From assembly GCF_017305915.1 (NCBI RefSeq), contig NZ_JAFKJN010000007.1:232084-296083 (forward strand): a DNA stretch of 64,000 bases, given 5' to 3'. Below, piece after piece: positions 17,724-25,732 of this stretch. Under the pieces are notes generated by a model. It saw nothing but the letters and a program-made list of their open reading frames with translations. It had not been told where the DNA came from and ran no database searches. The translations under genes were made by a program, and so were the position numbers. The number at the start of each line of letters is the position of its first letter. Position 1 is the stretch's first letter. Origin of the DNA: Reyranella sp. GTDB taxonomy: Bacteria; Pseudomonadota; Alphaproteobacteria; Reyranellales; Reyranellaceae.

Positions 17724-18614
17724 ATGGAATGGCGTAGCCAATCCTTTTTCACCAGACTGCTGACGCTGCTGCTGTCGACGGCTGCGCCGTTGACCCAGGC
17801 GGCGGCGCAGAGCTTCGCCAAGGTGGGTGCCGTCAATCCGGACACCACCGGCACGCCGCCGGGTGGCTCGGCGCGAACGCTCGTGGTTGGCACCGATGTC
17901 GTCGTAAGGGAAACGATTCGCACCTCCGCTTCGGGATCGAGTCACATCCTGTTTCCCGATCAGTCGACGGTGAACATCGGCCCCAACAGTGAGCTGGTGC
18001 TCGACGAATATGTCTACGACCCGAACGCCAAGAGCGGGAGGATGAGGGCATCCGTCTTCAAGGGGGTGCTGCGCTACGTCGGTGGCCAGATCAGCCATAA
18101 CTCGGAGGTAACGGTCACGACGCCGTCAGCGATATTGGGTATCCGGGGCGGTATCTTCACCCTGCTGCTTCCGGTGCCGGCCAGCCTCGCCGCGTCGGAT
18201 CCGAATCTCCGGGGCCGGGAGGGTGGTGAGCTCGTCATCAATCACTTCGGAACGGTCACGATCCGAAATGGCGTCAGCCAGGTGACGCTCAGACCCGGCG
18301 AAGCCGTCGTGATCGGCTCAGCCAATCAGCCGATCTCGCCTCCGTTCAAGCTGGCCGCGGCGGCCTTGACGCAGATCACACAAATGCAGACCAGCGGTCC
18401 CGGGCAGCACGGCGGCGTTGCAGTGGGGAGCATACCGGCGAGCGGTTTCTCGGGACTGCCGCCGGGCTACAGCGTCGGCACCCTGCCGCCCAATCGCCCC
18501 GGACGGCCCCCCGGGACCGGTCCGCTGGGATCCCCGTCGATCTTCAGCAATCCCGGCGCGACCTCCTCCCAGAACAGCCAGATCCAGAGCGTGCGGCCGC
18601 CATCCTATCCGTAG
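17724..18614 (+). CDS. Exported FecR-domain protein
   Basis: A 296-residue protein with a signal peptide (LLTLLLSTAAPLTQAAAQS) and a FecR-type beta domain (about residues 45-190: VRETIRTSASGSSHILFPDQSTVNIGPNSELVLDEYVYD, then VKT-like VTVTTPSAILGIRGG). The C-terminus is rich in Pro, Gly and Ser with no membrane helix. Unlike classical FecR anti-sigma proteins it carries no inner-membrane anchor and no sigma factor is nearby, so an envelope or surface role is more likely. Start ATG at 17724 with GAAGGGG upstream. It follows the TPR-barrel gene. Confidence 0.82.
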   Translation: MEWRSQSFFTRLLTLLLSTAAPLTQAAAQSFAKVGAVNPDTTGTPPGGSARTLVVGTDVVVRETIRTSASGSSHILFPDQSTVNIGPNSELVLDEYVYDPNAKSGRMRASVFKGVLRYVGGQISHNSEVTVTTPSAILGIRGGIFTLLLPVPASLAASDPNLRGREGGELVINHFGTVTIRNGVSQVTLRPGEAVVIGSANQPISPPFKLAAAALTQITQMQTSGPGQHGGVAVGSIPASGFSGLPPGYSVGTLPPNRPGRPPGTGPLGSPSIFSNPGATSSQNSQIQSVRPPSYP

Positions 18615-18808
18615 TCCGCGCCACGCGATCCGCATCCCGAGCCGGTCGCAGTCGGTCCCGCCGGCACGCTCCAAGCCAGGATCTTCCGCGCCGAGACGCG
18701 CCATCCACGATTTCCTGCTGCTGGATGCGCTCGCCGAATCGGCGCTGGTGCGCGGCGCCACGGCCCGGGCGGTTGAAGCGTCCCATCGGGCTCTTTGTCG
18801 TCCGTAGC

Positions 18809-19192
18809 ATGACGCCGGCCGCTTTTGCCAAGCTCGCGCTGTTGCTGGAGGGCGCGATCGAAGGCTCGCATCACGGCACCAAGGACTTCCGTGCTGGCGG
18901 CCGGATCTTCGCGACCCTGGGCTATCCCGACAAGGACCATGCCATGGTGAAGCTGACGCCCGACCAGCAGCGCATGCTGATCGAGGCGGAACCGGCGATC
19001 TTCGTCCCGGTCAAGGGCAAGTGGGGTCTGGGCGGCGCCACCAACGTCCGGCTGAAGGCGGCCGATGCGACGACGGCGAAGAGCGCGCTCACGATGGCGT
19101 GGCAGAACGTCAGCGCGCCATCAAAGCGCGCCGCCAGACCGGATGGCCGTGGCTCGTCTCGGTCAGCAGTGCGGCGCGCAGGGGCCGGCTGA
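18809..19192 (+). CDS. MmcQ/YjbR-family DNA-binding-like protein
   Basis: A 127-residue protein of the MmcQ/YjbR family (CyaY-like fold, function poorly known). The core TPAAFAKLALLLEGAIEGSHHGTKDFRAGGRIFATLGYPDKDHAMVKL is typical, and the family normally ends about where MAWQNVSAP occurs. Here the frame runs on for about 25 residues of Arg-rich sequence that overlaps the 3' end of the convergent GNAT gene by 83 bases. The stop may have been lost, or the extension may be tolerated. ATG at 18809. The bases 18615-18808 upstream hold nothing I recognise. Confidence 0.78.
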   Translation: MTPAAFAKLALLLEGAIEGSHHGTKDFRAGGRIFATLGYPDKDHAMVKLTPDQQRMLIEAEPAIFVPVKGKWGLGGATNVRLKAADATTAKSALTMAWQNVSAPSKRAARPDGRGSSRSAVRRAGAG

Positions 19193-19607
19193 AATCGCCG
19201 CGCGGGACGTCGGCGAAGCCGCGACGCCGGTAGAAAGGCTCGTTCCAGGCAACGCCGCGATAGGTGGTCAGGTGGAGCGTGGCGTGGCCACGCGCGCGGG
19301 CGGTCTCGGCACAGCGGTCGATCAGCGCCGAGCCGAAGCCTCGGCCCTGCCATCGGTCGAGCACCGAGAGCTGCTCGATCCAGGCCATATCGCTCTTGAT
19401 CTCCATCAGCGCGAAGCCGACGACGCGCCGGCGCGGCGACGCCGCGACCCAGAGCAGGCCCCGCCGCCGGCCCTGTTCCAGCGACGCGATCGAATGCGCA
19501 GGCATGTCGACGACGCGCTTCAGCCCGACCCGTGCATAGCGCGCGTCGGCCGCGTTTTCGATCTGCGGCAACAGGCGAATTTCGTGAGGATGGGCCGCGC
19601 GGATCAT
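19110..19607 (-). CDS. GNAT-family N-acetyltransferase
   Basis: A 165-residue acetyltransferase of the GNAT fold. The acetyl-CoA pyrophosphate-binding motif is clear (SVLDRWQGRGFGSALI, R-x-x-G-x-G), followed by YRGVAWNEPFYRRRGF, the usual C-terminal strand and helix. It transfers acetyl from acetyl-CoA to an amine; the substrate is unknown. Start ATG at 19607. Its last 83 bases overlap the 3' end of the MmcQ/YjbR gene on the other strand, and it diverges from the MaoC-like gene. Confidence 0.85.
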   Translation of the reverse strand: MIRAAHPHEIRLLPQIENAADARYARVGLKRVVDMPAHSIASLEQGRRRGLLWVAASPRRRVVGFALMEIKSDMAWIEQLSVLDRWQGRGFGSALIDRCAETARARGHATLHLTTYRGVAWNEPFYRRRGFADVPRGDFSRPLRAALLTETSHGHPVWRRALMAR

Positions 19608-19649
19608 CGTCGTTTTGTCTAGGCTAGCGTCATCTCCGGAGGAAGCGCC

Positions 19650-20510
19650 ATGACCATCGACATCGAACCGCTGCGCAAGACGCTCGGCACCAAGATCGAG
19701 GACGAGGACACCGTCACCCAGGCGCCGCTGAAGGCGATGATCGCGACCTTCGACCGCAAGGACAAGGTGCCCGAGCAAGGCGAGCCGATCGCACCGGGCT
19801 GGCATCTCTGCTTCCTGCATTCCTACGCCCGGCCGGCGCAGCTCGGCCGCGACGGCGCCGCCTTCACCGGCGGCGTGCTGCCCGAGATCCCGATGCCGCG
19901 GCGCATGTATGCCGGCTCGACCTTCACTTTCGAGGGCGACATCCGGGTCGGCGACAAGCTCAAGCGCGAGATCGAGTTCACCGACATCCAGCTGCGTGAG
20001 GGCAGCACCGGTACCCTGATCGTGACGACGCAGACCCGTCGCCTCTTCACGCCGCGCGGTCTCGCCATGACCGAGGCGGCGAGCACGGTGTTCCGCGAGG
20101 ATCCCAAGGCCGGCCAGAAGAGCGGCGTGCCGGTGCGCGAGGCCGCGCCCGCCGACGTGCCGTGGCGGCGCACCATCACGCCCAACCCGGTGATGCTGTT
20201 CCGCTACTCGGCGATCACCTTCAACCCGCACCGTATCCACTACGACCGCACCTATTGCCTGGAGACCGAGGGCTATCCCGGACTGGTGGTGCACGGGCCG
20301 TTCGCCCAGCAATGCATCTTCGACCTGCTGCGCGATTCGACGCCGGGCAGGAGGGTGAAGTCGATCGCCGTGCGCGCCCGCGCGCCGCTGTTCGACACCT
20401 CGCCCTTCGACGTGATCGGCCGGCCGACCGCCGACGGCAAAGGCGCCGAGCTGTGGACGGTGACGCCCAAGGGGACGATCGCGGCGCAGGCAACGGCGAC
20501 GCTGGCTTGA
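19650..20510 (+). CDS. MaoC/HTD2-like acyl dehydratase
   Basis: A 286-residue double hotdog protein similar to HTD2-type hydroxyacyl-thioester dehydratases and mesaconyl-CoA hydratases. The N-terminal half has LPEIPMPRRMYAGSTFTFEGDIRVGD; the C-terminal half has the active-site-like LFRYSAITFNPHRIHYDRTY and YPGLVVHGPFAQQ, where the Asn-Pro-His and Asp/Tyr region corresponds to the MaoC hydratase helix. It probably hydrates or dehydrates an acyl-CoA; the substrate is open. The ATG has a GGAGGA site. It runs into the remnant gene that begins at 20514. Confidence 0.85.
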   Translation: MTIDIEPLRKTLGTKIEDEDTVTQAPLKAMIATFDRKDKVPEQGEPIAPGWHLCFLHSYARPAQLGRDGAAFTGGVLPEIPMPRRMYAGSTFTFEGDIRVGDKLKREIEFTDIQLREGSTGTLIVTTQTRRLFTPRGLAMTEAASTVFREDPKAGQKSGVPVREAAPADVPWRRTITPNPVMLFRYSAITFNPHRIHYDRTYCLETEGYPGLVVHGPFAQQCIFDLLRDSTPGRRVKSIAVRARAPLFDTSPFDVIGRPTADGKGAELWTVTPKGTIAAQATATLA

Positions 20511-20513
20511 GCG

Positions 20514-21050
20514 TTGGCCGGGCTGGCGCGCAGCACGAAAGTCGTCATCGTCAACGACAAGATGCAGCGCGGCGATCGCCATGTCTTGTCGGCGCCGGTG
20601 GGCCGCGACTTCGATCCGGACTTCCAGCCGCAGCTCACGCCGGCCGAGATGCTTCGGCTCGGCGTGTTCGGGGGCAAATACATGACCGATTGCCGCAAGG
20701 GATTCCCGGCGAGCTGGTTCGCGAAAGCCAAGCTGGCGCCGCGGCACCGGGACCCTGAGCTCGACTACTTCGGCGTCGATGCCAGCCAGCCGCTGTCGGA
20801 ACGGCGTCGCAAGGGCTGACTCCATCCCGACGATCCGCGCGGGCTGGTTCCAATGGTACTGCCGCTACTACCGGAGCCGACGGCTCGACGAGGAGGACCG
20901 GCGCCAAGTCAAGCGCTGCCGGGCCTTCCGGCGGCACGTCGCGCAGGTGCGGGCCAACTGCGAGCCTGGCGATCCGTTCTGCCGGTCGCGCCAGCGCCGA
21001 TACGGGCGTCACGGGAGGACCGGGACGCCCGCATCGATCGAAGAATACCG
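20514..21050 (+). pseudogene. Broken gene for a conserved hypothetical protein
   Basis: Two adjacent frames join into one protein. Frame 1 (from about 20514) reads KVVIVNDKMQRGDR through GKYMTDCRKGFPASWF and ends at TGA (20817-20819) after SQPLSERRRKG. Reading on past the stop in the same frame gives LHPDDPRG, then a one-base shift at the GGG run 20841-20843 restores GWFQWYCRYYRSRRLDEEDRRQVKRC. I recall intact homologues reading KGW..PDDPRGWFQWYCRYY, so a Trp codon appears changed to TGA and one G inserted. The 3' end is uncertain. Function of the family is unknown. A sequencing or assembly error is an alternative. Confidence 0.65.
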
Positions 21051-21053
21051 GTC

Positions 21054-21293
21054 TTACTGGGTGACGGGCTTGCCGCCCTGGTTCTGGCAGCTGATCGCGT
21101 CCTTGGTCTCCGAGAAGCCCTGGCCTTTGCAGGCATTCTGGCCTTTGCAGGCGCTGGCGCCACCCTTGCAGGCGCTCTGGCCCTTGCAGGCGTTGGTGCC
21201 GGCGCACTTCACCTGAGCGCTTGCCGAAGACGCCACGAAGCTGCTGGCCGCGAAGATCGAGATCGCCGTGGCGATCATGGTCTGCTTCGTCAT
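21054..21293 (-). CDS. Secreted Cys-rich CKGQ-repeat protein (bufferin-like)
   Basis: A 79-residue exported peptide: signal peptide ending SFVASSASA, then a mature part of about 50 residues with repeated ACKGQ units (NACKGQSACKGG, SACKGQNACKGQGF), six Cys in all, and a final SCQNQGGKP. The pattern resembles BufA2-type periplasmic bufferins, small Cys-rich metal-binding peptides that are modified by an MNIO (DUF692) enzyme with a DUF2063 partner. No such partners are in this window, so modification here is unproven. The ATG at 21293 has a GGGAGA site. It lies 128 bases downstream of the epoxide hydrolase gene on the same strand. Confidence 0.8.
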   Translation of the reverse strand: MTKQTMIATAISIFAASSFVASSASAQVKCAGTNACKGQSACKGGASACKGQNACKGQGFSETKDAISCQNQGGKPVTQ

Positions 21294-21421
21294 GTCTGCG
21301 TTCTCCCTTAAGAAGGCTGGATCGAAGCTGATCCCGTACGGGCGATCTTACGCCCGCCGCCGCTCGCCGGATGGGGCGTCCCGCTCACAGTTGGTTGAGC
21401 GATCCGTGTGCGCTTTGCCCG

Positions 21422-22660
21422 TCAGTCGTTGGCCGCGCCGAAGCGCAGCGGCCGGAAGAAGTCGCGGATGTCGGCGACCAGCAGCTCCGGCTCCTCGAGG
21501 GCTGCGAAGTGGCCGCCTTTGGCCATCACGGTGTGGCGGCGCAGGTCGTAGATGCGCTCCAGCCATTCCCGGGGCGGCGCCGGCGCGATATCGGCCGGGA
21601 AGGCGGCGAACGCCGTCGGCACCTGCACCCTGCCGCCGGGCGGCAGCGCGCGCGGCTTCTGCTGCGTCACGCCGCGATAGAGCCAGGTCGCGGTGCCGGC
21701 CGTGCCGGTCAGCCAGTAGATCATGATGTTGTCGAGCAGGGTGTCCATCGAGAAGCTGTCGAGCGGATCGCCCTTGCAGTCGCTCCAGTCGCGGAACTTC
21801 TCGACGATCCAGGCTGCGAGCCCAACCGGCGAATCGGCGAGCGCAACGCCCAGCGTCTGCGGCCGCGTCGCCTGGATGCGCTGGTAGGCGGTCTTGTCGT
21901 CGAGCTGGCCCATGCCGGCGAGCCATTCCCTTTCGGCGGCGCTGAGATCGGCGGTCTTGAGGTCGATGCCCGGCCGCAGGCCGGTCATGTTGAGATGCAG
22001 GCCGGCGACGCCCGACTTCCAGTCGTCCTTCTCCCCTTTCACGGGATGGTCGAAGGCGAGCCACGACGAGACCACGGCGCCCCAGTCGCCGCCCTGCGCG
22101 CCGTAGGGCCGGCGATAGTTGAGCTTCTCATGCACCAGCCTGTGCCACAGGCCGGCGATGGCGCGCGGGCCGATCGGGCCGGGCGTGCCGTCGTCGCGGA
22201 TCGGCGGGCCGGAGAAGCCGTAGCCCGGCAGCGACGGCGCGATCACGTCGAAGGCGTCGAGCGGATCGCCGCCGTGGTCCTCGGGATGGGCGAGGGCGTC
22301 GATGATGTCGAGGAACTCGACGATCGAGCCCGGCCAGCCGTGGGTGATGACCAGCGGCATCGGCCGCGGGGCGTCCTCGACCTCGGTGCCGGGCTCGCGG
22401 ACGAAGTGCAGGCGTTGCGGGCCGATATCGACCAGGTAGTTGGGCCAGCGGTTGATCGCCTCCTGGCAGCGCTGCCAGTCGTAACCGTGCCGCCAGTAAT
22501 CGACCAGGCTGGCCAGGAACTCGGGGTCGGTGCCGGCGGCCCAGGTCCCGTTGTCGGCGATCGCCACGGTCGGCCGCCAGCGGCGCAGGCGCTCGTCGAG
22601 ATCGATCAGCGCGCGTTCGGGGATGTCGACCTTGAACGGCTCGGGCGTGTCGTAGGGCAT
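21422..22660 (-). CDS. Epoxide hydrolase (alpha/beta hydrolase, EHN type)
   Basis: A 412-residue alpha/beta-hydrolase with the N-terminal EHN domain of microsomal-type epoxide hydrolases (FKVDIPERALIDLDERLRR). The oxyanion loop HGWPGS and the nucleophile elbow GGDWGA, with Asp192 as predicted nucleophile, are present; the catalytic His lies in KGGHFAALEEPE. It would open epoxides to diols; the natural substrate is unknown. It starts with ATG at 22660, 49 bases after the tyrosine phosphatase stop, with a palindromic repeat in the gap, and could be cotranscribed with it. Confidence 0.9.
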   Translation of the reverse strand: MPYDTPEPFKVDIPERALIDLDERLRRWRPTVAIADNGTWAAGTDPEFLASLVDYWRHGYDWQRCQEAINRWPNYLVDIGPQRLHFVREPGTEVEDAPRPMPLVITHGWPGSIVEFLDIIDALAHPEDHGGDPLDAFDVIAPSLPGYGFSGPPIRDDGTPGPIGPRAIAGLWHRLVHEKLNYRRPYGAQGGDWGAVVSSWLAFDHPVKGEKDDWKSGVAGLHLNMTGLRPGIDLKTADLSAAEREWLAGMGQLDDKTAYQRIQATRPQTLGVALADSPVGLAAWIVEKFRDWSDCKGDPLDSFSMDTLLDNIMIYWLTGTAGTATWLYRGVTQQKPRALPPGGRVQVPTAFAAFPADIAPAPPREWLERIYDLRRHTVMAKGGHFAALEEPELLVADIRDFFRPLRFGAAND

Positions 22661-22677
22661 CCGAGCATCTTATCGCT

Positions 22678-22707
22678 GGGACCGCGGCACTCCAGTGCCG
22701 CGCTCCC
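22678..22707. repeat. Palindromic intergenic repeat (GACCGCGG...CTCCAG family), copy 1
   Basis: A hairpin-forming palindrome, GGGACCGCGGCAC, centre TCCA, GTGCCGCGCTCCC, lying between the phosphatase and epoxide hydrolase genes. Copies at 37505-37542 and 54897-54919 share the GACCGCGG-x-CTCCAG core with compensating changes in the arms, which suggests a mobile or structure-conserved REP-like element. Confidence 0.6.
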
Positions 22708-22709
22708 AG

Positions 22710-23462
22710 CTAAGTCAGCAAGTCCGCTTTCAGCCGCTCGCGGGCCTTGGCGTCGAGGCCGAGCGCCTTCTCTGCGAAGGCTTCGGGCGAGCCGTAGTCG
22801 GCGCGCACCACGTCGAAGGCAGCCTCGAGGTAGGGTCGGCGCGCCTCGATGATGGCGGCGCGGGTGTCGAGGTCGAGCTCGGGATAGCGGCCGACATGGC
22901 CGGTCCACAGCTCGTTGGTGCGGAGGTAGTCCTCCATCACGTCGTCCCAAGGCACGCCCAGCAGGCTGAGCAGCAGCGCCGAGGCGAAGCCGGTGCGGTC
23001 CTTGCCGGCGGTGCAGTGGAAGACCAGCGGCCGGTGCGTGCCGTCGCTCAAGGTCGTGAACAGGGTACGAAAGCCCGGGGCGCAGCGGCGCGGGTAGTCG
23101 CGATAGTGGTCGGTCAGGAACTGCATCACCAGGAACGGCGTCGCCGTCCCGCTGTCGACGGCGCCGCGCAGCTTCTCGCCGAGCTGCGGCTCGATGTGGG
23201 CGCCGACCACCTTGCAGCTAAGGCCCGCGATCAGGTGCGGCGTCTCGGCCGCCTCGCTGACGCCGCGCAGGTCGACGATGGTCCTGACGCCGAGCCTGCC
23301 CAGCGCCGAACGGTCGGTGTCGGTCAGGCCGCCGAGATGGGCCGAGCGGAACACCGCGCCGCGGCGCACGATGGCGCCGTCCGCGGTGCGATGTCCGCCG
23401 AGGTCGCGGAAGTTGGAGCCGCCCTCGAGCGGCACCACGAAGGGAAAATCGGAACCGTCCAT
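22710..23462 (-). CDS. Tyrosine-protein phosphatase (Y_phosphatase3 family)
   Basis: A 250-residue phosphatase with the CX5R signature in FHCTAGKDRTGFASALLLS (Cys150 is the predicted nucleophile) and an N-terminal GGSNFRDLGGHRTADG block typical of the Y_phosphatase3 family. These enzymes dephosphorylate phosphotyrosine or phosphoinositides; many are cytoplasmic or secreted, and no signal peptide is seen here. Start ATG at 23462, 26 bases after the TonB receptor stop, so it may be expressed from the zinc-type promoter upstream. Confidence 0.88.
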   Translation of the reverse strand: MDGSDFPFVVPLEGGSNFRDLGGHRTADGAIVRRGAVFRSAHLGGLTDTDRSALGRLGVRTIVDLRGVSEAAETPHLIAGLSCKVVGAHIEPQLGEKLRGAVDSGTATPFLVMQFLTDHYRDYPRRCAPGFRTLFTTLSDGTHRPLVFHCTAGKDRTGFASALLLSLLGVPWDDVMEDYLRTNELWTGHVGRYPELDLDTRAAIIEARRPYLEAAFDVVRADYGSPEAFAEKALGLDAKARERLKADLLT

Positions 23463-23488
23463 GGCCGAAGGTCTAGCACGGTTCGGCG

Positions 23489-25621
23489 TCAGAATTTTTG
23501 CGTCAAACTGACCAGAAACGTCCGCCGCAGGCCGAACTGCGGCGCGCCGACGCCGACGCCCGAGCCGTCGCGCAGCTGGTAGCTGGCGTCGAACACGTTC
23601 AGCAGGTCGAGCCGCAGGGTCGTGCCGGCCGTGCCCTTGACCGGAATCTTCTGCGCCGCCGAGAGGTTGAGCACGGCGTAGGCCGGATTGGCCTGGTCGT
23701 TGGGCGTGACCACCGTCTTGCGCAGGCCGTTGCCGTAGATCAGGTCGGCCGACAGCCGCGTCGCCCAGTCCGAGCCGTAGTTGAAGGTGTAGGCCGCCCC
23801 CCCCGAGGCGGTCCAGCTCTGGTTGTGGTCGAGGAAGATCCAGTTGTTCTGGATGAAGGCCAGCTCGTTGGCGGCGAAGTTGAACTGCGCCGAGTTGATG
23901 TTGGTGCCCTGCGCTTCCGACCAGGCGAGGTTGCCGAACAGCGACCACGGACCGGTGTCGTAGCTCGTCGAGAGCTCGACGCCTTTGACGATCGCCGAGG
24001 CGTAGTTGAAGGAGGTGAGGATGATCGGCGCGCCGAACTGGCCTTCGTCGAGCAGGTTGGTGGCGGACTTGTAGTAGGCGTCGAAGCCCAGCTTCAGCCC
24101 GTCGAGCGGCTGCACCTCGAAGCCGGCGTCGAAATAGTGCGCCCGCTCGGCGCGCACCGGATCGTTCCGGGTGAGGGCGGGCGCCGCCGTCGTGCCGAGC
24201 GTGGCGGCGATCGCGCCGTTGTTGACCTGGGCGAGCGGCGGCGGCGTGAAGTAGCGGGAGTAGCCGGCATGGACGGTCAGCCAGTCGTTGGCCTGCCACA
24301 CCACGTTGATGCGCGGGCTGAGCTGGTTCTCCGAGACGATGCCGATGTACTGGTCGAAGCGCAGGCCGTAGTTCGCGGTCACGCTCGGCAGGATCTTCCA
24401 TTCGTCCTGCAGGTAGAGGCCGTACATCCAGCCGATATTGTCGGCGCCGGTGGTGATGCCGATCGGCTGGTCCTGGGTCGGCGCGCCGGTGTCGTCGACC
24501 GGCAGGACCTGGGCGTCGCTGCGGTCGGTCGAGCGCTCGCGCTGCACCAGGAAGCCGCCGCGCACGGTGTGGTTGGACGACGCCTTCCAGCTGCCGTCGC
24601 CCTGCACGCCGGTCGCGAAGTTGGTGCGCCGCGCCCACGGCGCGATGCCGTTGAACATCAGGTCGCCGAACGGATCGGGCTTGTAGGTGAGGCTCGAATA
24701 GCGCGCGAAGCCGGAGAGCTGCCAGTCGAGCGCCCCGGTGTGCTTCTGCAGCGACAGGATGCCGAAGTAGTTGCTCTCGAACTGGCGCTGGTCGAGCCGC
24801 GCGCTGTTGAGGCCGGTGGCGCCGGCGACGGCGAAGGACGGTGTCTGGCCGGGGTTGTTGGGGATCTGGAAGCGCGCCTTGGAGCCGCCGGCGATGAAGC
24901 TGACGCGGGTCTGCTCGTCGATGATGCCGGTGACCTTGCCCAGGCCATGCCACTGGTCGGTACTGTCGTGGATCGGCCAGGCGGACGAGGTCGGGTTCTC
25001 GATGCCGATGGCGTTGTGGCGGAACTGGCCGGTGACGAAGTAGTCGATCTTGCCGGACTGGCCGCCATAGCTGGCCGACGGCTGCCGCCAGTCATAGGTG
25101 CCGAGGGTCATCGAGGCCTCGGCGCCGGGATCGGTCGTGCCGGACTTCAGCGCGATGTCGACCACGCCGGCGGTGCGAAAGCCGTATTGCGCCGGCAGCG
25201 CGCCGGTGATCAGCGACATCTTGCGGGCGTACTGCGTCGCCAGTGCATTGTTGAACAGCGACAGGCCCTCGGGCAGCTGCACGCCGTCCAGCCGGTATTG
25301 CAGGTTGCCGTGGTCGCCGCGCACATGGAGCTGGCCGAAGCTGTCCTGCGCCACGCCGGGGGCGCGCAGCAGCACCTGGTTGATAGGCGCCTGGCTGCCC
25401 TGCGGCACCGTGTCGACGACGCTGGGCGTGAAGTCGAAGCGCGAGGCGCCGAGGCTGGGCTGGATCGAGCCGCGCGCGTCGTCGAGCTGGGTTCCGGTGA
25501 CGGTGATGCCGGGAAGCGCCTGGCCGGTGCCCGACGCGGGCGCCGGCGGCGACTGGCCAAGGGCTGGCGCCGGCGCCAGCACCGCACACAGCGCCATCGT
25601 CTGCCGGTGCCAACGTCGCAT
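23489..25621 (-). CDS. TonB-dependent outer-membrane receptor, probably zinc-regulated
   Basis: A 710-residue TonB-dependent receptor. The signal peptide is followed by LPGITVTG (TonB-box region), a plug domain (APINQVLLRAPGVAQDSFGQLHVRGDHGNLQYRLDGVQLPEG) and a long beta-barrel ending in LVSLTQKF with the C-terminal Phe. It would import a metal or siderophore-like ligand using TonB energy. A near-consensus Zur operator lies about 30 bases upstream of the ATG at 25621, so a zinc-uptake role (ZnuD-like) is the best inference. The ATG has a GGAGGAG site. Phosphatase and epoxide hydrolase genes follow. Confidence 0.88.
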   Translation of the reverse strand: MRRWHRQTMALCAVLAPAPALGQSPPAPASGTGQALPGITVTGTQLDDARGSIQPSLGASRFDFTPSVVDTVPQGSQAPINQVLLRAPGVAQDSFGQLHVRGDHGNLQYRLDGVQLPEGLSLFNNALATQYARKMSLITGALPAQYGFRTAGVVDIALKSGTTDPGAEASMTLGTYDWRQPSASYGGQSGKIDYFVTGQFRHNAIGIENPTSSAWPIHDSTDQWHGLGKVTGIIDEQTRVSFIAGGSKARFQIPNNPGQTPSFAVAGATGLNSARLDQRQFESNYFGILSLQKHTGALDWQLSGFARYSSLTYKPDPFGDLMFNGIAPWARRTNFATGVQGDGSWKASSNHTVRGGFLVQRERSTDRSDAQVLPVDDTGAPTQDQPIGITTGADNIGWMYGLYLQDEWKILPSVTANYGLRFDQYIGIVSENQLSPRINVVWQANDWLTVHAGYSRYFTPPPLAQVNNGAIAATLGTTAAPALTRNDPVRAERAHYFDAGFEVQPLDGLKLGFDAYYKSATNLLDEGQFGAPIILTSFNYASAIVKGVELSTSYDTGPWSLFGNLAWSEAQGTNINSAQFNFAANELAFIQNNWIFLDHNQSWTASGGAAYTFNYGSDWATRLSADLIYGNGLRKTVVTPNDQANPAYAVLNLSAAQKIPVKGTAGTTLRLDLLNVFDASYQLRDGSGVGVGAPQFGLRRTFLVSLTQKF

Positions 25622-25650
25622 CGCTTGTCTCCTCCGATCGGCCAACAAAC

Positions 25651-25673
25651 GGAATGTTATAGTATAACAATTG
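25651..25673 (-). promoter_or_regulatory. Putative Zur operator
   Basis: A 15-base perfect dyad, TGTTATA-G-TATAACA (25655-25669, centre 25662). With its flanks it matches the known gammaproteobacterial Zur consensus (GAAATGTTATA-N-TATAACATTTC) at most positions, as read from memory. It lies 30 bases upstream of the receptor start and 60 bases from the cysK stop. Zinc-bound Zur would repress the receptor here. No zur gene is in the window. Confidence 0.7.
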
Positions 25674-25732
25674 CCTTGGTCAACGCGCGGCAATGCATTC
25701 TTGCGGCTAACGGCTCGGCGGGAGCTGGAGGA

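Noticed and set aside
20817..20819. In-frame TGA as selenocysteine or readthrough codon
   Set aside because: A frameshift follows 22 bases later, no selenocysteine element is seen, and Trp fits the position.
21110..21200. Tandem direct repeats of CCTTTGCAGG type, considered as CRISPR or VNTR
   Set aside because: They are the codons of the CKGQ repeats of a secreted peptide; no spacers of equal length.
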